The notes: generated by a model not told the origin, from the sequence alone. A stretch of DNA of 9,727 nucleotides from Kiritimatiellota bacterium (GCA_013151705.1 JAADHT010000236.1:1-9727); one strand, 5' to 3'. Shown: positions 1-6,258, numbered from the stretch's first letter. Translations and numbers: made by a program.

Positions 1-8
1 AGACATTT

Positions 9-166
9 AACCACTAACTGACACTAACGAACGCTAACAAAACCAATGTTTGGCGGTCCAACGTGGACCGCCAAACGGTGTTACTTTATTTAAAACGAGG
101 GACGTTTTTCCGTTCGAGTGATCGGTAGTCACTGATTACGGAGTTTGTTCGCAGCTGTTAGTGGTT
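9..166. repeat. MITE-like intergenic element with 10-bp inverted ends
   Basis: The stretch begins with AACCACTAAC (9-18) and ends with its exact reverse complement GTTAGTGGTT (157-166). Just inside the left end are three 10-nt tandem units of the form CACTAACNNA (12-21, 22-31, 32-41). The element also contains the 48-76 hairpin. A second stretch with nearly the same ends lies at 6061-6258, and a lone left end lies at 3079-3088. No clear target-site duplication flanks it and it has no coding capacity. The small non-autonomous mobile element reading is inference; it could also be a mosaic of unrelated repeats. Confidence 0.45.
48..76. repeat. Perfect 13-bp hairpin, copy A of a hairpin repeat family
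   Basis: GTTTGGCGGTCCA (48-60) and TGGACCGCCAAAC (64-76) are perfect reverse complements around a 3-nt ACG loop. A related hairpin at 3183-3205 keeps the outer TGGCG/CGCCA stem and the ACG loop but has a different, still pairing, inner stem. No T-tract follows, so a simple intrinsic terminator is unlikely. The hairpin may act in RNA or in single-stranded DNA; its function is unknown. Confidence 0.8.
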
Positions 167-394
167 CAAAAAAGTTATCGTTTTTGTTTGAAAATACTGG
201 AGAACTCCTGTAAAAATAACGGAGAACGCAATCGCCATACCATGGCGAATGATATGAGTCAGTGTTATGGCGGCGCTCCAACCGCGACTCAAAAACAAAA
301 GAAGAGTGTTGACCACTCCAAGTAGTTTGGGAAGCGAAGCCGGGTGGTTGAAAAAGACTCCAGAACTTTAGAACTTCCCTTTTGAGGTGAATAT
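167..394. other. Intergenic leader region before the epimerase gene
   Basis: No gene is seen here. It contains the candidate promoter at 188-216, a small hairpin at 232-248, and a weak GAGTC/GACTC inverted pair (256-260 and 286-290). A tract near 332-355 (GCGAAGCCGGGTGGTTGAAA and the following bases) resembles the end of the 6061-6258 element, where a similar string carries an extra AAAGTTAGT. GAGGTGA at 384-390 is a good Shine-Dalgarno site for the ATG at 395. Confidence 0.5.
188..216 (+). promoter_or_regulatory. Candidate sigma70-type promoter upstream of the epimerase gene
   Basis: TTGAAA (188-193) and TAAAAT (211-216) are separated by 17 bp, which fits a housekeeping promoter in an AT-rich patch. 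Transcription would start near 223, leaving a leader of about 170 nt before the epimerase ATG. The leader includes a 7-bp hairpin (TCGCCAT 232-238, ATGGCGA 242-248, loop ACC). This is motif evidence only. Confidence 0.35.
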
Positions 395-1264
395 ATGAAA
401 ATTTTCGTGACGGGAGCCGGAGGATACGTCGGCTCTAATTTACTGAGGTCGCTAAGTGGGCGGCACAAAATAATCGCCTGCGACGTGTTTCAAAACAACG
501 ATGTTCCTGAAGGAGTCGAATGGTTGAGCGTTACCGACCGACTGGAGGTCGGTGAATGGAGTAAACATATGGCGGGATGCGACGCCATCGTTCATTTGGC
601 TCAGTCTCCCTTTTATCGTGACTTTCCAGATAAGGCCGAGGCGCTTTTCGACACCAACGTCCAAACGACATTCCATTTGTTCGAGGCGGCTAGACAGAGC
701 GGAATTGCCACGTTCGTCTATTTTTCCAGCGGCGGAATATACGGCGACGAGAAAAATGTCTTCCACGAACTGGACAGGCTTAATCCTCAAAACTTCTATT
801 TGGCTACAAAGGGAATGTGTGAGCTTGTGGCTAGAAAATATCGCCCATATTTGGATGTCCACATTGTTAGGCCATTTTTCATATATGGTCCCGGTCAGAA
901 GGATAAGCTAATCGTGAATCTGACGGAGAGGGTTGCCGATGGAGATTCCGTTCAGATAAACGGTGGCGAGGGAGGAGGACAAATCAACCCCATCCATGTG
1001 GACGATGTCGTGAATCTAACAGAGAGACTGATTGCAACCAGAGGGAATACGACGCTGAATTTCGCTGGTCCGGATGTTATGAGTTTGCTCGAAATGGTGA
1101 TGATGATGGGAGAGCTTCTCGGGAAGGAGCCCGTCATTCAGCGGAATCCGGACGGGCAGCCCCTGAACCTGGTGGCGGATATATCGAGAATCCGCGAATG
1201 TTTCCCGGATTACGAACTGATTCCATTCCGAAAAGGATTGGAAACGGTGAACAGTGGGCAGTGA
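395..1264 (+). CDS. NAD-dependent epimerase/dehydratase (extended SDR), probably nucleotide-sugar modifying
   Basis: This 289-residue protein has the features of extended short-chain dehydrogenases that act on nucleotide sugars in the cytoplasm. The N-terminal Rossmann motif is G7-x-x-G10-x-x-G13 in VTGAGGYVGSN. A serine-bearing strand (YFSSGGIYGD, Ser111/Ser112) precedes the catalytic YLATK motif (Tyr135, Lys139). The strand HIVRPFFIYGPGQ and the HVDDVV segment are also typical of the family. Length is slightly below the usual 300-330 residues. The ATG is supported by GAGGTGA (384-390). The last residues and the TGA stop fall inside a heptad tandem repeat (1246-1273), so the natural C-terminus may have been replaced. 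The substrate (for example a UDP- or dTDP-sugar) cannot be read from the sequence. It fits the polysaccharide genes further along. Confidence 0.88.
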   Translation: MKIFVTGAGGYVGSNLLRSLSGRHKIIACDVFQNNDVPEGVEWLSVTDRLEVGEWSKHMAGCDAIVHLAQSPFYRDFPDKAEALFDTNVQTTFHLFEAARQSGIATFVYFSSGGIYGDEKNVFHELDRLNPQNFYLATKGMCELVARKYRPYLDVHIVRPFFIYGPGQKDKLIVNLTERVADGDSVQINGGEGGGQINPIHVDDVVNLTERLIATRGNTTLNFAGPDVMSLLEMVMMMGELLGKEPVIQRNPDGQPLNLVADISRIRECFPDYELIPFRKGLETVNSGQ

Positions 1265-1273
1265 ACGGTGAAC
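1246..1273. repeat. Heptad short tandem repeat (RGTGRRC) at the 3' end of the epimerase gene
   Basis: Four 7-nt units lie head to tail: GGTGAAC, AGTGGGC, AGTGAAC, GGTGAAC. Weaker units follow to about 1287. The array crosses the epimerase stop codon: TGA at 1262-1264 is supplied by the third unit. Similar arrays sit at the ends of the next two plus-strand genes. In form they recall the short tandemly repeated heptamers known from cyanobacteria, but homology is not claimed. Confidence 0.75.
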
Positions 1274-1361
1274 AGAAGGGAGATGGATGCGGTGATGTTG
1301 CCAAATGCCGTGGAACGGGCAACTCAGCAACTTGGCGCACAGCAGTTCGGTTATCCTGATT

Positions 1362-1412
1362 GGACCGTAAAACGGAGTGTCTTAAATTTAACGTGGACGT
1401 TTTGCCGTTCGA
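1362..1412. repeat. Copy B of the spacer repeat family (hairpin left arm lost)
   Basis: GGACCGTAAAACGG (1362-1375) matches 65-78 with two differences. GACGTTTTGCCGTTCGA (1396-1412) matches 101-117 with one difference. GGAGTGTCTTAAATTTAAC (1374-1392) is identical over 19 nt to 3209-3227. The copy therefore bridges copies A and C, but it lacks a left hairpin arm. All three copies lie upstream of a plus-strand gene. Confidence 0.65.
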
Positions 1413-1550
1413 CCGCGTCAGCATGGCTGTGATACCTTTTCGAATAGGGGCTAGTTAAAAAAGGAATCAATTAGTGTTCGTTTTTGCTGAAAATATGTCG
1501 ATAAAAACAACATCGTCTGTATGTTTTATTGGGATGTTTGTGTTTTTCCT

Positions 1551-1578
1551 TTGATTTTCATCGACATTGCCTTATAGT
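1551..1578 (+). promoter_or_regulatory. Candidate promoter of the AAA/DUF4143 gene
   Basis: TTGATT (1551-1556), a 16-bp spacer and TATAGT (1573-1578) lie in the AT-rich stretch before the ATPase. The predicted start near 1585 gives a leader of about 50 nt to the ATG at 1634. This suggests the ATPase has its own promoter rather than being co-transcribed with the epimerase. Confidence 0.4.
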
Positions 1579-1633
1579 ATGGTTTGATGCTGATTAGAAG
1601 AATTTGTGCTTATCGTTGAAGTTGGAGAGTGAA

Positions 1634-2995
1634 ATGCTTGATCGGGAATGTGAAAACACCCTTGCGAAATGGCTGACGAAATCATCTCGGAAGCCATTGG
1701 TCATCCGCGGAGCGAGGCAGGTAGGGAAATCCACATTGGTGCGAAAGTTTTGCCGCGAGAAAAATCTTGATCTTTTTGAGGTCAATCTCGAACGTAATCT
1801 GCGCCTTGTCGATCTGTTTAGAGATTTTGAGATTGACGCTCTTTTGGATGAGATCGAGATCATCTGCGGGAAATGCGGAGCGCGCGGAGAAAAGAGCGTT
1901 GTTTTTCTGGATGAGATCCAAGCCATCCCGGAGGCCATTCCGGCGTTGCGCTATTTCCATGAGGACTATCCCGATCTCAAGGTCGTTTCCGCCGGTTCGT
2001 TGCTTGAGTTCATACTTTCCGAACATTCGTTCTCCATGCCGGTGGGCAGAGTCGAGTATTTATTCGTCAACCCGATGACGTTCCCGGAATTCCTGAAAGC
2101 CTCCAAGGAGGAGTTCCTGCTGGAGCACGTTAATGCTTATGAACCCGGGCGATCTTTTTCAAAGACCGCTCATGACAAATTGGTCGCTTTGCTTAAAGAC
2201 TACTTTTTGGTGGGGGGGATGCCTGAGGCTGTCCAATTCCAAGTTGACGGGGCGGATTGGAGCGAGGTGTCGGGAGTGCATTCTTCGATTATAGAAACAT
2301 ATCTTGATGATTTCGCGAAATACGCAAAAGGAAAAGCGCTTCATATTCTTCACAAAGTGTTCAACTATGTGGGAACCGCTCCCGGAAGAAAAATCAAGTA
2401 TTCAAATATTGACGGAGATTCTCCGGCCCGCGACGTCAAACATGCGGTGGATTTGCTCATCAAAGCAAAGATTATTTTTCCCGTGTATCATTCCTCCGCA
2501 TCGGGAATTCCTCTTCTTGCGGGCGTGAACGACAAAGTCTACAAACTTTTCTTTCTTGACGTCGGGCTGATGAACCGTCTCTCCAAAACCACTGGAATTT
2601 CCATTGAAAGATTGAAAGAAATAGATTTTATCAACAAAGGCGACATCGCCGAGCAGTTCATCGCGCAGAATTTCCTGGCGTCCATTTCAGTGAATGAGGC
2701 GCCTATGCTCCATTATTGGCTGCGTGAGGGACGAAGCAACAACGCCGAGGTGGATTTCGTTCTTCAAGACAACGACGCTATTTTACCGGTTGAAGTCAAA
2801 GCGGGGGCTTTGGGGGCAATGAAATCTCTTCACAGATTTGTCTACGAGAAAGGCGTGACGCATGCGTTGAGGTTTGACTTGTCCCTGCCGTCTTCCCATA
2901 AAGTGAATACGAGGATCGCCACTCCATCAGGCGGTGTGGAAGTCGAATACGATCTTCTTTCACTTCCTTTGTATATGGTGGGAGCCGCTCAATAG
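1634..2995 (+). CDS. AAA-family ATPase with C-terminal DUF4143 domain
   Basis: This 453-residue protein has the two-part layout of the AAA_14/DUF4143 family. The N-terminal P-loop is GARQVGKST (Gly26 to Thr34), followed by Walker B VVFLDE (89-94, Asp93/Glu94). The segment SAGSLLEF and the signature YFLVGGMPEAVQ mark the junction. The C-terminal domain ends with a PD-(D/E)XK-like pattern: AEVDF (Asp374) and then VEVKAG (Glu387, Lys389). The ATG at 1634 is chosen over an in-frame TTG at 1604 because GGAGAG lies at 1624-1629, 4 nt before it. The family is common in anaerobes, often as isolated, horizontally moving genes, and its cellular role is not well settled. Nothing here ties it to glycan synthesis. 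It has its own candidate promoter, and a heptad repeat starts right after the stop. Confidence 0.9.
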   Translation: MLDRECENTLAKWLTKSSRKPLVIRGARQVGKSTLVRKFCREKNLDLFEVNLERNLRLVDLFRDFEIDALLDEIEIICGKCGARGEKSVVFLDEIQAIPEAIPALRYFHEDYPDLKVVSAGSLLEFILSEHSFSMPVGRVEYLFVNPMTFPEFLKASKEEFLLEHVNAYEPGRSFSKTAHDKLVALLKDYFLVGGMPEAVQFQVDGADWSEVSGVHSSIIETYLDDFAKYAKGKALHILHKVFNYVGTAPGRKIKYSNIDGDSPARDVKHAVDLLIKAKIIFPVYHSSASGIPLLAGVNDKVYKLFFLDVGLMNRLSKTTGISIERLKEIDFINKGDIAEQFIAQNFLASISVNEAPMLHYWLREGRSNNAEVDFVLQDNDAILPVEVKAGALGAMKSLHRFVYEKGVTHALRFDLSLPSSHKVNTRIATPSGGVEVEYDLLSLPLYMVGAAQ

Positions 2996-2997
2996 AG

Positions 2998-3032
2998 AGT
3001 GCGAAGTGATCAGTGGATAGTAAACTGTGAGG
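2998..3032. repeat. Degenerate heptad repeat after the AAA/DUF4143 stop codon
   Basis: Five 7-nt units follow the TAG stop (2993-2995) after only two bases: AGTGCGA, AGTGATC, AGTGGAT, AGTAAAC, TGTGAGG. The first three positions are AGT in four of the five units and the rest drifts, so this looks like an old array of the type seen at 1246-1273. Confidence 0.6.
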
Positions 3033-3078
3033 TGCCGCGACGCCGCAACCGCTGAATTCAATCAAGAGAAAATTTATC

Positions 3079-3168
3079 AACCACTAACGATCACCCGCCT
3101 TCGAAAACACTTCCGCCTTCGTACACTACGGCGTGACAAGACGGCGGGACAAGTCGGCGTGGCAAGCG
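3079..3168 (+). repeat. Left copy of an interspersed repeat with 13-nt tandem units
   Basis: The copy begins with AACCACTAAC (3079-3088), continues through CTTCCGCCTTCG, and ends in three 13-nt units at 3130-3142, 3143-3155 and 3156-3168 (GGCGTGACAAGAC, GGCGGGACAAGTC, GGCGTGGCAAGCG). The reverse complement of 6135-6259 carries the same order with four units. The two copies share an exact 35-nt run (3130-3164 against the complement of 6139-6173). Open frames through this DNA give arginine-rich peptides that I treat as spurious. Confidence 0.85.
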
Positions 3169-3182
3169 AGCAAAGCAATGTT

Positions 3183-3227
3183 TGGCGCTTCGACGCGGAG
3201 CGCCATATGGAGTGTCTTAAATTTAAC
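3183..3227. repeat. Copy C of the hairpin repeat family, directly before the amidotransferase gene
   Basis: TGGCGCTTCG (3183-3192), loop ACG (3193-3195) and CGGAGCGCCA (3196-3205) form a 10-bp stem with one G-T pair. The preceding CAATGTTTGGCG is shared with copy A (44-55). The following GGAGTGTCTTAAATTTAAC (3209-3227) is shared exactly with copy B. The copy ends only 16 nt before the start codon at 3244, so it forms the immediate 5' leader of that gene. Confidence 0.75.
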
Positions 3228-3243
3228 CCAGAAATTCTTAATC

Positions 3244-5229
3244 ATGTGTGGTATTTGCGGTATAATCAGATTTGACGATCAACCTGTCGACATCGACGCG
3301 TTGGTTCGGATGAACGACGCCCTTTCGCACCGCGGCCCGGACGCGGAGGGCTTTTTGCTGGTTGGACGCGTCGGCGAGACTGAATGTTTTCACGATTCGC
3401 GTCCGAATCCTTCGTTCGATCCTGGCGTCGGCTTGGGGCATAGGCGCCTCAGTATTATTGACATTGATGGCGGACAACAGCCCATGTCCTACGAGAATGG
3501 CTATTTCTGGGTCGTTTTCAACGGGGAAATCTACAATTATATAGAATTGAAACAGGAACTGTCGAACCTTGGGCGGCGTTTCCATTCGACATCCGACACC
3601 GAGGTGTTGCTGGCGGCGTACGCTCAGTGGGGCGAAAAATGTCTTGACAGAATAAACGGGATGTTCTCGTTTTGCATCTACGATATCAAATCGAAACGTT
3701 TGTTTATGGCCAGAGATCGTCTTGGAAAGAAACCATTGTACTACCATCGGACCGATTCCTGTTTTCTGTTTTCTTCCGAGTTGCCGTCTTTGTTGGCCGC
3801 CATCGATGTTTCGGACGACGATTTGGACTTCTCTATGATCGGTTCGTATATTCAGTACCAATACATTCATTCGCCTAAAACCATTTTCAAAAACATTCGG
3901 AAAATGGAGGCTGGTTCTTGCGTCACTCTAACTCTCGATGGTGCCTCGTGGAATGAGAGGAGATATTGGGAGATCAAACAATTCGCTGATACTGACCTTT
4001 CATACGATGACGCTTGCGAAAAATTGACGGAGCTCCTTTACGACGCCGTCAAGATAAGATTGAGAACCGATGTCGCTTATTCCGCCTTTTTATCCGGGGG
4101 AATCGACTCCTCAATGATATGCAAAATAATCGCGGAAATCGCGGGGGACTCCTTCACCGCGTACACCATAGGGTATGAGGACGCCGCTTTCGACGAGTCG
4201 CCATACGCCGCGGAAATCGCGGAATCGATAGGGGTGAAACACCATTTCGAGATAATCGGCACGGATTTCTTCGATAATGTGGACGATATCATAGCTCAAT
4301 TCGGCGAGCCGTTCGCCGACTCATCGGCGTTGCCCACCTATGCCGTGAGTAAAATAGCGGCTAGCAACTACAAAGTGGCGCTCACCGGCGACGGCGGTGA
4401 CGAGATTTTCGCGGGATACAACTCGTACGACACCATTCGAAACGATTTGGCCGGTCACGCTCCGGAACGCTTATGCGGAGTACGCATTCCGGACAGAGTC
4501 AGGGCATGGATGTCCAAGTGCGGCGTTTTTCCTCCCGGGGACTACAAACGCTCCCACAGACGGGCGATGACCATTTGGAGCAACGACGCCATCGCCGACA
4601 TTCTGCGTCCGGAACTCGCGGCCGACGGACTGGACGAGTATATGTCGGCACCTCCGGATTGGCTGACGGATTGTCAGTACTGCGACCTCAAAACATATCT
4701 GCACAACGACATTCTCACAAAAGTGGATCGTATGAGTATGATGAATTCGTTGGAGCTCAGGTCTCCATTGCTGGACTACCGTATCGTGGAGTTCGCCTTT
4801 TCCCTGCCCCCTGAGTATAAATACGCTAAAACAAGCGATGGCTGGGAAAAGAAGAGAATTTTAAAGCGAGTGGCCTCTAAATTTCTTTCCAAGGAGACGT
4901 TGGCACGTCCGAAGCGGGGGTTTGGGTTTCCAGTCCACAACTTCATGCGCGGCCGGAAAAACTTATTCGAGACTCTTTTGACGGAGCATTTACCCGTGAC
5001 TCGAAGATTTTTTCGGGAGTCGGCGATTAAAACGATGCTTGATTCCAGCGCGGAGATCGGTGTCGCGACGCGGTTGTGGTATATATACTGTTTTATCGTC
5101 TGGCGCGAGCGGTATTTGAGTAAGTGCGGAAGTGCGGGAGTGCGGGAGTGCGGAAGACAAAAAATCAATACTTTTCCTCGCGGAGGAACGAAGGGAGCGG
5201 GGGAAAATCAGCGCGCCACGGCAACTTAA
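3244..5229 (+). CDS. asnB: Asparagine synthase (glutamine-hydrolysing) family amidotransferase
   Basis: This 661-residue cytoplasmic enzyme has two domains. The N-terminal class II glutaminase begins MCGICGI, so the start is fixed at 3244 because Cys2 must become the N-terminal nucleophile; an upstream in-frame ATG at 3133 would bury it. Further glutaminase motifs are SHRGPDAEG, GLGHRRLSIID, FNGEIYNY and STSDTEVLL. The synthetase domain has the PP-loop SGGIDS (284-289), ALTGDGGDEIFAGY (Asp383, Asp386/Glu387) and SLELRSPLLDYR. It should make asparagine, or amidate a carboxylated substrate such as a uronic acid, from glutamine and ATP. Copies in polysaccharide loci often do the latter, but that role is inferred. 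No Shine-Dalgarno site precedes the ATG. From about residue 627 the C-terminus is encoded by an 8-nt tandem repeat and low-complexity DNA, so the last 35 residues are probably not native. The next gene starts 19 nt later. Confidence 0.92.
   Translation: MCGICGIIRFDDQPVDIDALVRMNDALSHRGPDAEGFLLVGRVGETECFHDSRPNPSFDPGVGLGHRRLSIIDIDGGQQPMSYENGYFWVVFNGEIYNYIELKQELSNLGRRFHSTSDTEVLLAAYAQWGEKCLDRINGMFSFCIYDIKSKRLFMARDRLGKKPLYYHRTDSCFLFSSELPSLLAAIDVSDDDLDFSMIGSYIQYQYIHSPKTIFKNIRKMEAGSCVTLTLDGASWNERRYWEIKQFADTDLSYDDACEKLTELLYDAVKIRLRTDVAYSAFLSGGIDSSMICKIIAEIAGDSFTAYTIGYEDAAFDESPYAAEIAESIGVKHHFEIIGTDFFDNVDDIIAQFGEPFADSSALPTYAVSKIAASNYKVALTGDGGDEIFAGYNSYDTIRNDLAGHAPERLCGVRIPDRVRAWMSKCGVFPPGDYKRSHRRAMTIWSNDAIADILRPELAADGLDEYMSAPPDWLTDCQYCDLKTYLHNDILTKVDRMSMMNSLELRSPLLDYRIVEFAFSLPPEYKYAKTSDGWEKKRILKRVASKFLSKETLARPKRGFGFPVHNFMRGRKNLFETLLTEHLPVTRRFFRESAIKTMLDSSAEIGVATRLWYIYCFIVWRERYLSKCGSAGVRECGRQKINTFPRGGTKGAGENQRATAT
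5123..5154. repeat. Octad tandem repeat AGTGCGGR inside the 3' end of the amidotransferase gene
   Basis: Four 8-nt units lie head to tail: AGTGCGGA, AGTGCGGG, AGTGCGGG, AGTGCGGA. The unit is not a multiple of three, so any change of one or two copies would change the reading frame and the stop of the amidotransferase. The units resemble the AGTG heptads at 1246 and 2998 with one extra base. Confidence 0.85.
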
Positions 5230-5248
5230 GATGATAAGGAGGGAGACG

Positions 5249-6040
5249 ATGCGATTTTCACGAACAGTTCAAGCCATCGCCTTCTCCCTTTTTATTTGTG
5301 GAGTGGGATTGCTGACTCTCAATTTCTATGGTGTCGCGGTGGGGCCGCGCCCTTCCGTTCTATCGCGGGTGATTCCAGAGCCAGCTCCCCGCGGTTCCTT
5401 CAAAAAGACGACGGGTGAGTCAGATGTCGAGTACGCGACAAGGGTGATGAATCTGATTTACCGCACTATGAGTCGGAGTTGGCCAGTGCGGCGTTCCGAT
5501 TTGTACAACCTACGCATACCGCCTTACGAGAACTTCCTTCTCTATCTGGCCTCTTGTTTTTTCCCGTCATACTTGAACTATGAGTTTTGCGACTGGCGGA
5601 AAGGGTATGAGCGTGGCGTGGGGCAATGCTCCCAGATGTCAATGATACTAGTCGGCGTTCTCCGTTGGCAGGGAATCGACGCTTTCGTTCTTCCCTTGGA
5701 CGGCCATGTGGTGGTCGACGCGGAGCTCGACGGAAAACGTCAAATCCTCGATCCTTATTTCGACGTTAGAATCCCGTTTGATATCAATAGGGTGGAGAAA
5801 TTTCCCTCCATTGCCTTACCCTGTTACGCGAAATTGTCGAATGAAGCTACAAAAAACAAACTTCTCGCGATTTTTGCTCCCCCGAATTTCCAGCCTGTCA
5901 GCATTAAAGGTTATGCTGGTTGGAGAACTTTATATTTCGAGAAAACGTCATACATTCTCAAATGGGTTTTACCTATGGCGATGCTGGCGACGGCTTGTCT
6001 TTTACGGTCGGCGAAGAAAAAGAGAAAATCAACCATATAA
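5249..6040 (+). CDS. Membrane-anchored transglutaminase-like (papain-fold) protein
   Basis: This 263-residue protein has an N-terminal hydrophobic segment (about residues 8-30) and a second one near the C-terminus (about 237-252), followed by a lysine/arginine-rich tail (SAKKKRK). This suggests a soluble core held on one side of the inner membrane, most likely the periplasmic face. The core carries the order expected of a transglutaminase-like triad: Cys127 in RGVGQCSQMS, His153 in DGHVVVDAEL and Asp168 in ILDPYF. Bacterial relatives may act as proteases, cross-linkers or amidases, so the reaction is not predicted. The ATG is chosen because AAGGAGG (5236-5242) lies 6 nt upstream, the best Shine-Dalgarno site in the window; the frame is open further upstream but overlaps the amidotransferase tail. 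Its 19-nt spacing from the amidotransferase suggests one operon. Confidence 0.75.
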   Translation: MRFSRTVQAIAFSLFICGVGLLTLNFYGVAVGPRPSVLSRVIPEPAPRGSFKKTTGESDVEYATRVMNLIYRTMSRSWPVRRSDLYNLRIPPYENFLLYLASCFFPSYLNYEFCDWRKGYERGVGQCSQMSMILVGVLRWQGIDAFVLPLDGHVVVDAELDGKRQILDPYFDVRIPFDINRVEKFPSIALPCYAKLSNEATKNKLLAIFAPPNFQPVSIKGYAGWRTLYFEKTSYILKWVLPMAMLATACLLRSAKKKRKSTI

Positions 6041-6060
6041 TTCTTATGGGATTACTATTC

Positions 6061-6258
6061 ACCACTAACGAACACTAACCCGGTTTTTGCACGAAGCCAG
6101 CGTGCCGTAGCCGGGCTAACTTCCTCCCCCCGTTAGCCTGCCACGCCGACTTGTCCCGCCGTCTTGTCACGCCGTCTTGTCACGCCGTAGTGTACGGAGG
6201 CGGAAGTGTTTACGAAGGCGGAAGCTCGCGAGAGCGAAGACGGGTGAAAGTTAGTGGT
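6061..6258. repeat. Second element with inverted ACCACTAAC ends, carrying the 13-nt repeat block
   Basis: ACCACTAAC (6061-6069) and GTTAGTGGT (6250-6258) are perfect reverse complements. Inside are two 10-nt units (CACTAACGAA and a partial second unit) and the hairpins at 6079-6138. Four 13-nt units follow on the minus strand (6135-6147, 6148-6160, 6161-6173, 6174-6186), then a repeated TACGRAGGCGGAAG (6193-6206 and 6211-6224). The part from 6135 to 6259 is the inverted partner of 3079-3168. Confidence 0.7.
6079..6138. terminator. Tandem hairpins that may end the convergent transcripts
   Basis: CCCGG (6079-6083) pairs with CCGGG (6111-6115), and inside it GCACG (6089-6093) pairs with CGTGC (6101-6105). 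Next, GGCTAAC (6114-6120) pairs with GTTAGCC (6132-6138) around an 11-nt pyrimidine-rich loop. The two structures compete at 6114-6115. No proper T-tract follows, so the terminator role rests mainly on position, about 40-100 nt after the transglutaminase-like gene. Confidence 0.3.

Larger units (their letters stand above)
1265..1633. other. Intergenic region between the epimerase and the AAA/DUF4143 ATPase
   Basis: No convincing gene is seen. After the heptad array comes copy B of the spacer repeat family (1362-1412). From about 1435 an AT-rich stretch runs to the ATPase start and carries a candidate promoter (1551-1578). A 49-codon open frame at 1283-1432 runs through the repeat and is listed among the rejected items. 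Confidence 0.5.

Noticed and set aside
48..76. Intrinsic terminator reading of the perfect hairpin
   Set aside because: No T-tract follows on either strand, and the related hairpin at 3183 lies in the leader of a gene, where a terminator would block expression.
1283..1432. 49-codon open frame beginning MDAVMLPNAVERATQQ after the epimerase
   Set aside because: It runs through spacer repeat copy B, and its RSVLNLT segment recurs as WSVLNLT when copy C is translated. Its only Shine-Dalgarno-like bases touch the ATG. The first 25 codons could be a gene fragment, but there is no independent support.
3130..3168. CRISPR-like direct repeats
   Set aside because: The 13-nt units are contiguous without spacers, are far shorter than CRISPR repeats, and no cas gene is present.
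3133..3243. Upstream in-frame ATG that would extend the amidotransferase by 37 residues
   Set aside because: The extension is encoded by the 13-nt units and hairpin C, and it would mask the essential N-terminal Cys2.
5132..5248. Upstream in-frame extension of the transglutaminase-like protein
   Set aside because: It overlaps the repeat-derived tail of the amidotransferase, while the ATG at 5249 has the best Shine-Dalgarno site in the window and is followed directly by the membrane segment.
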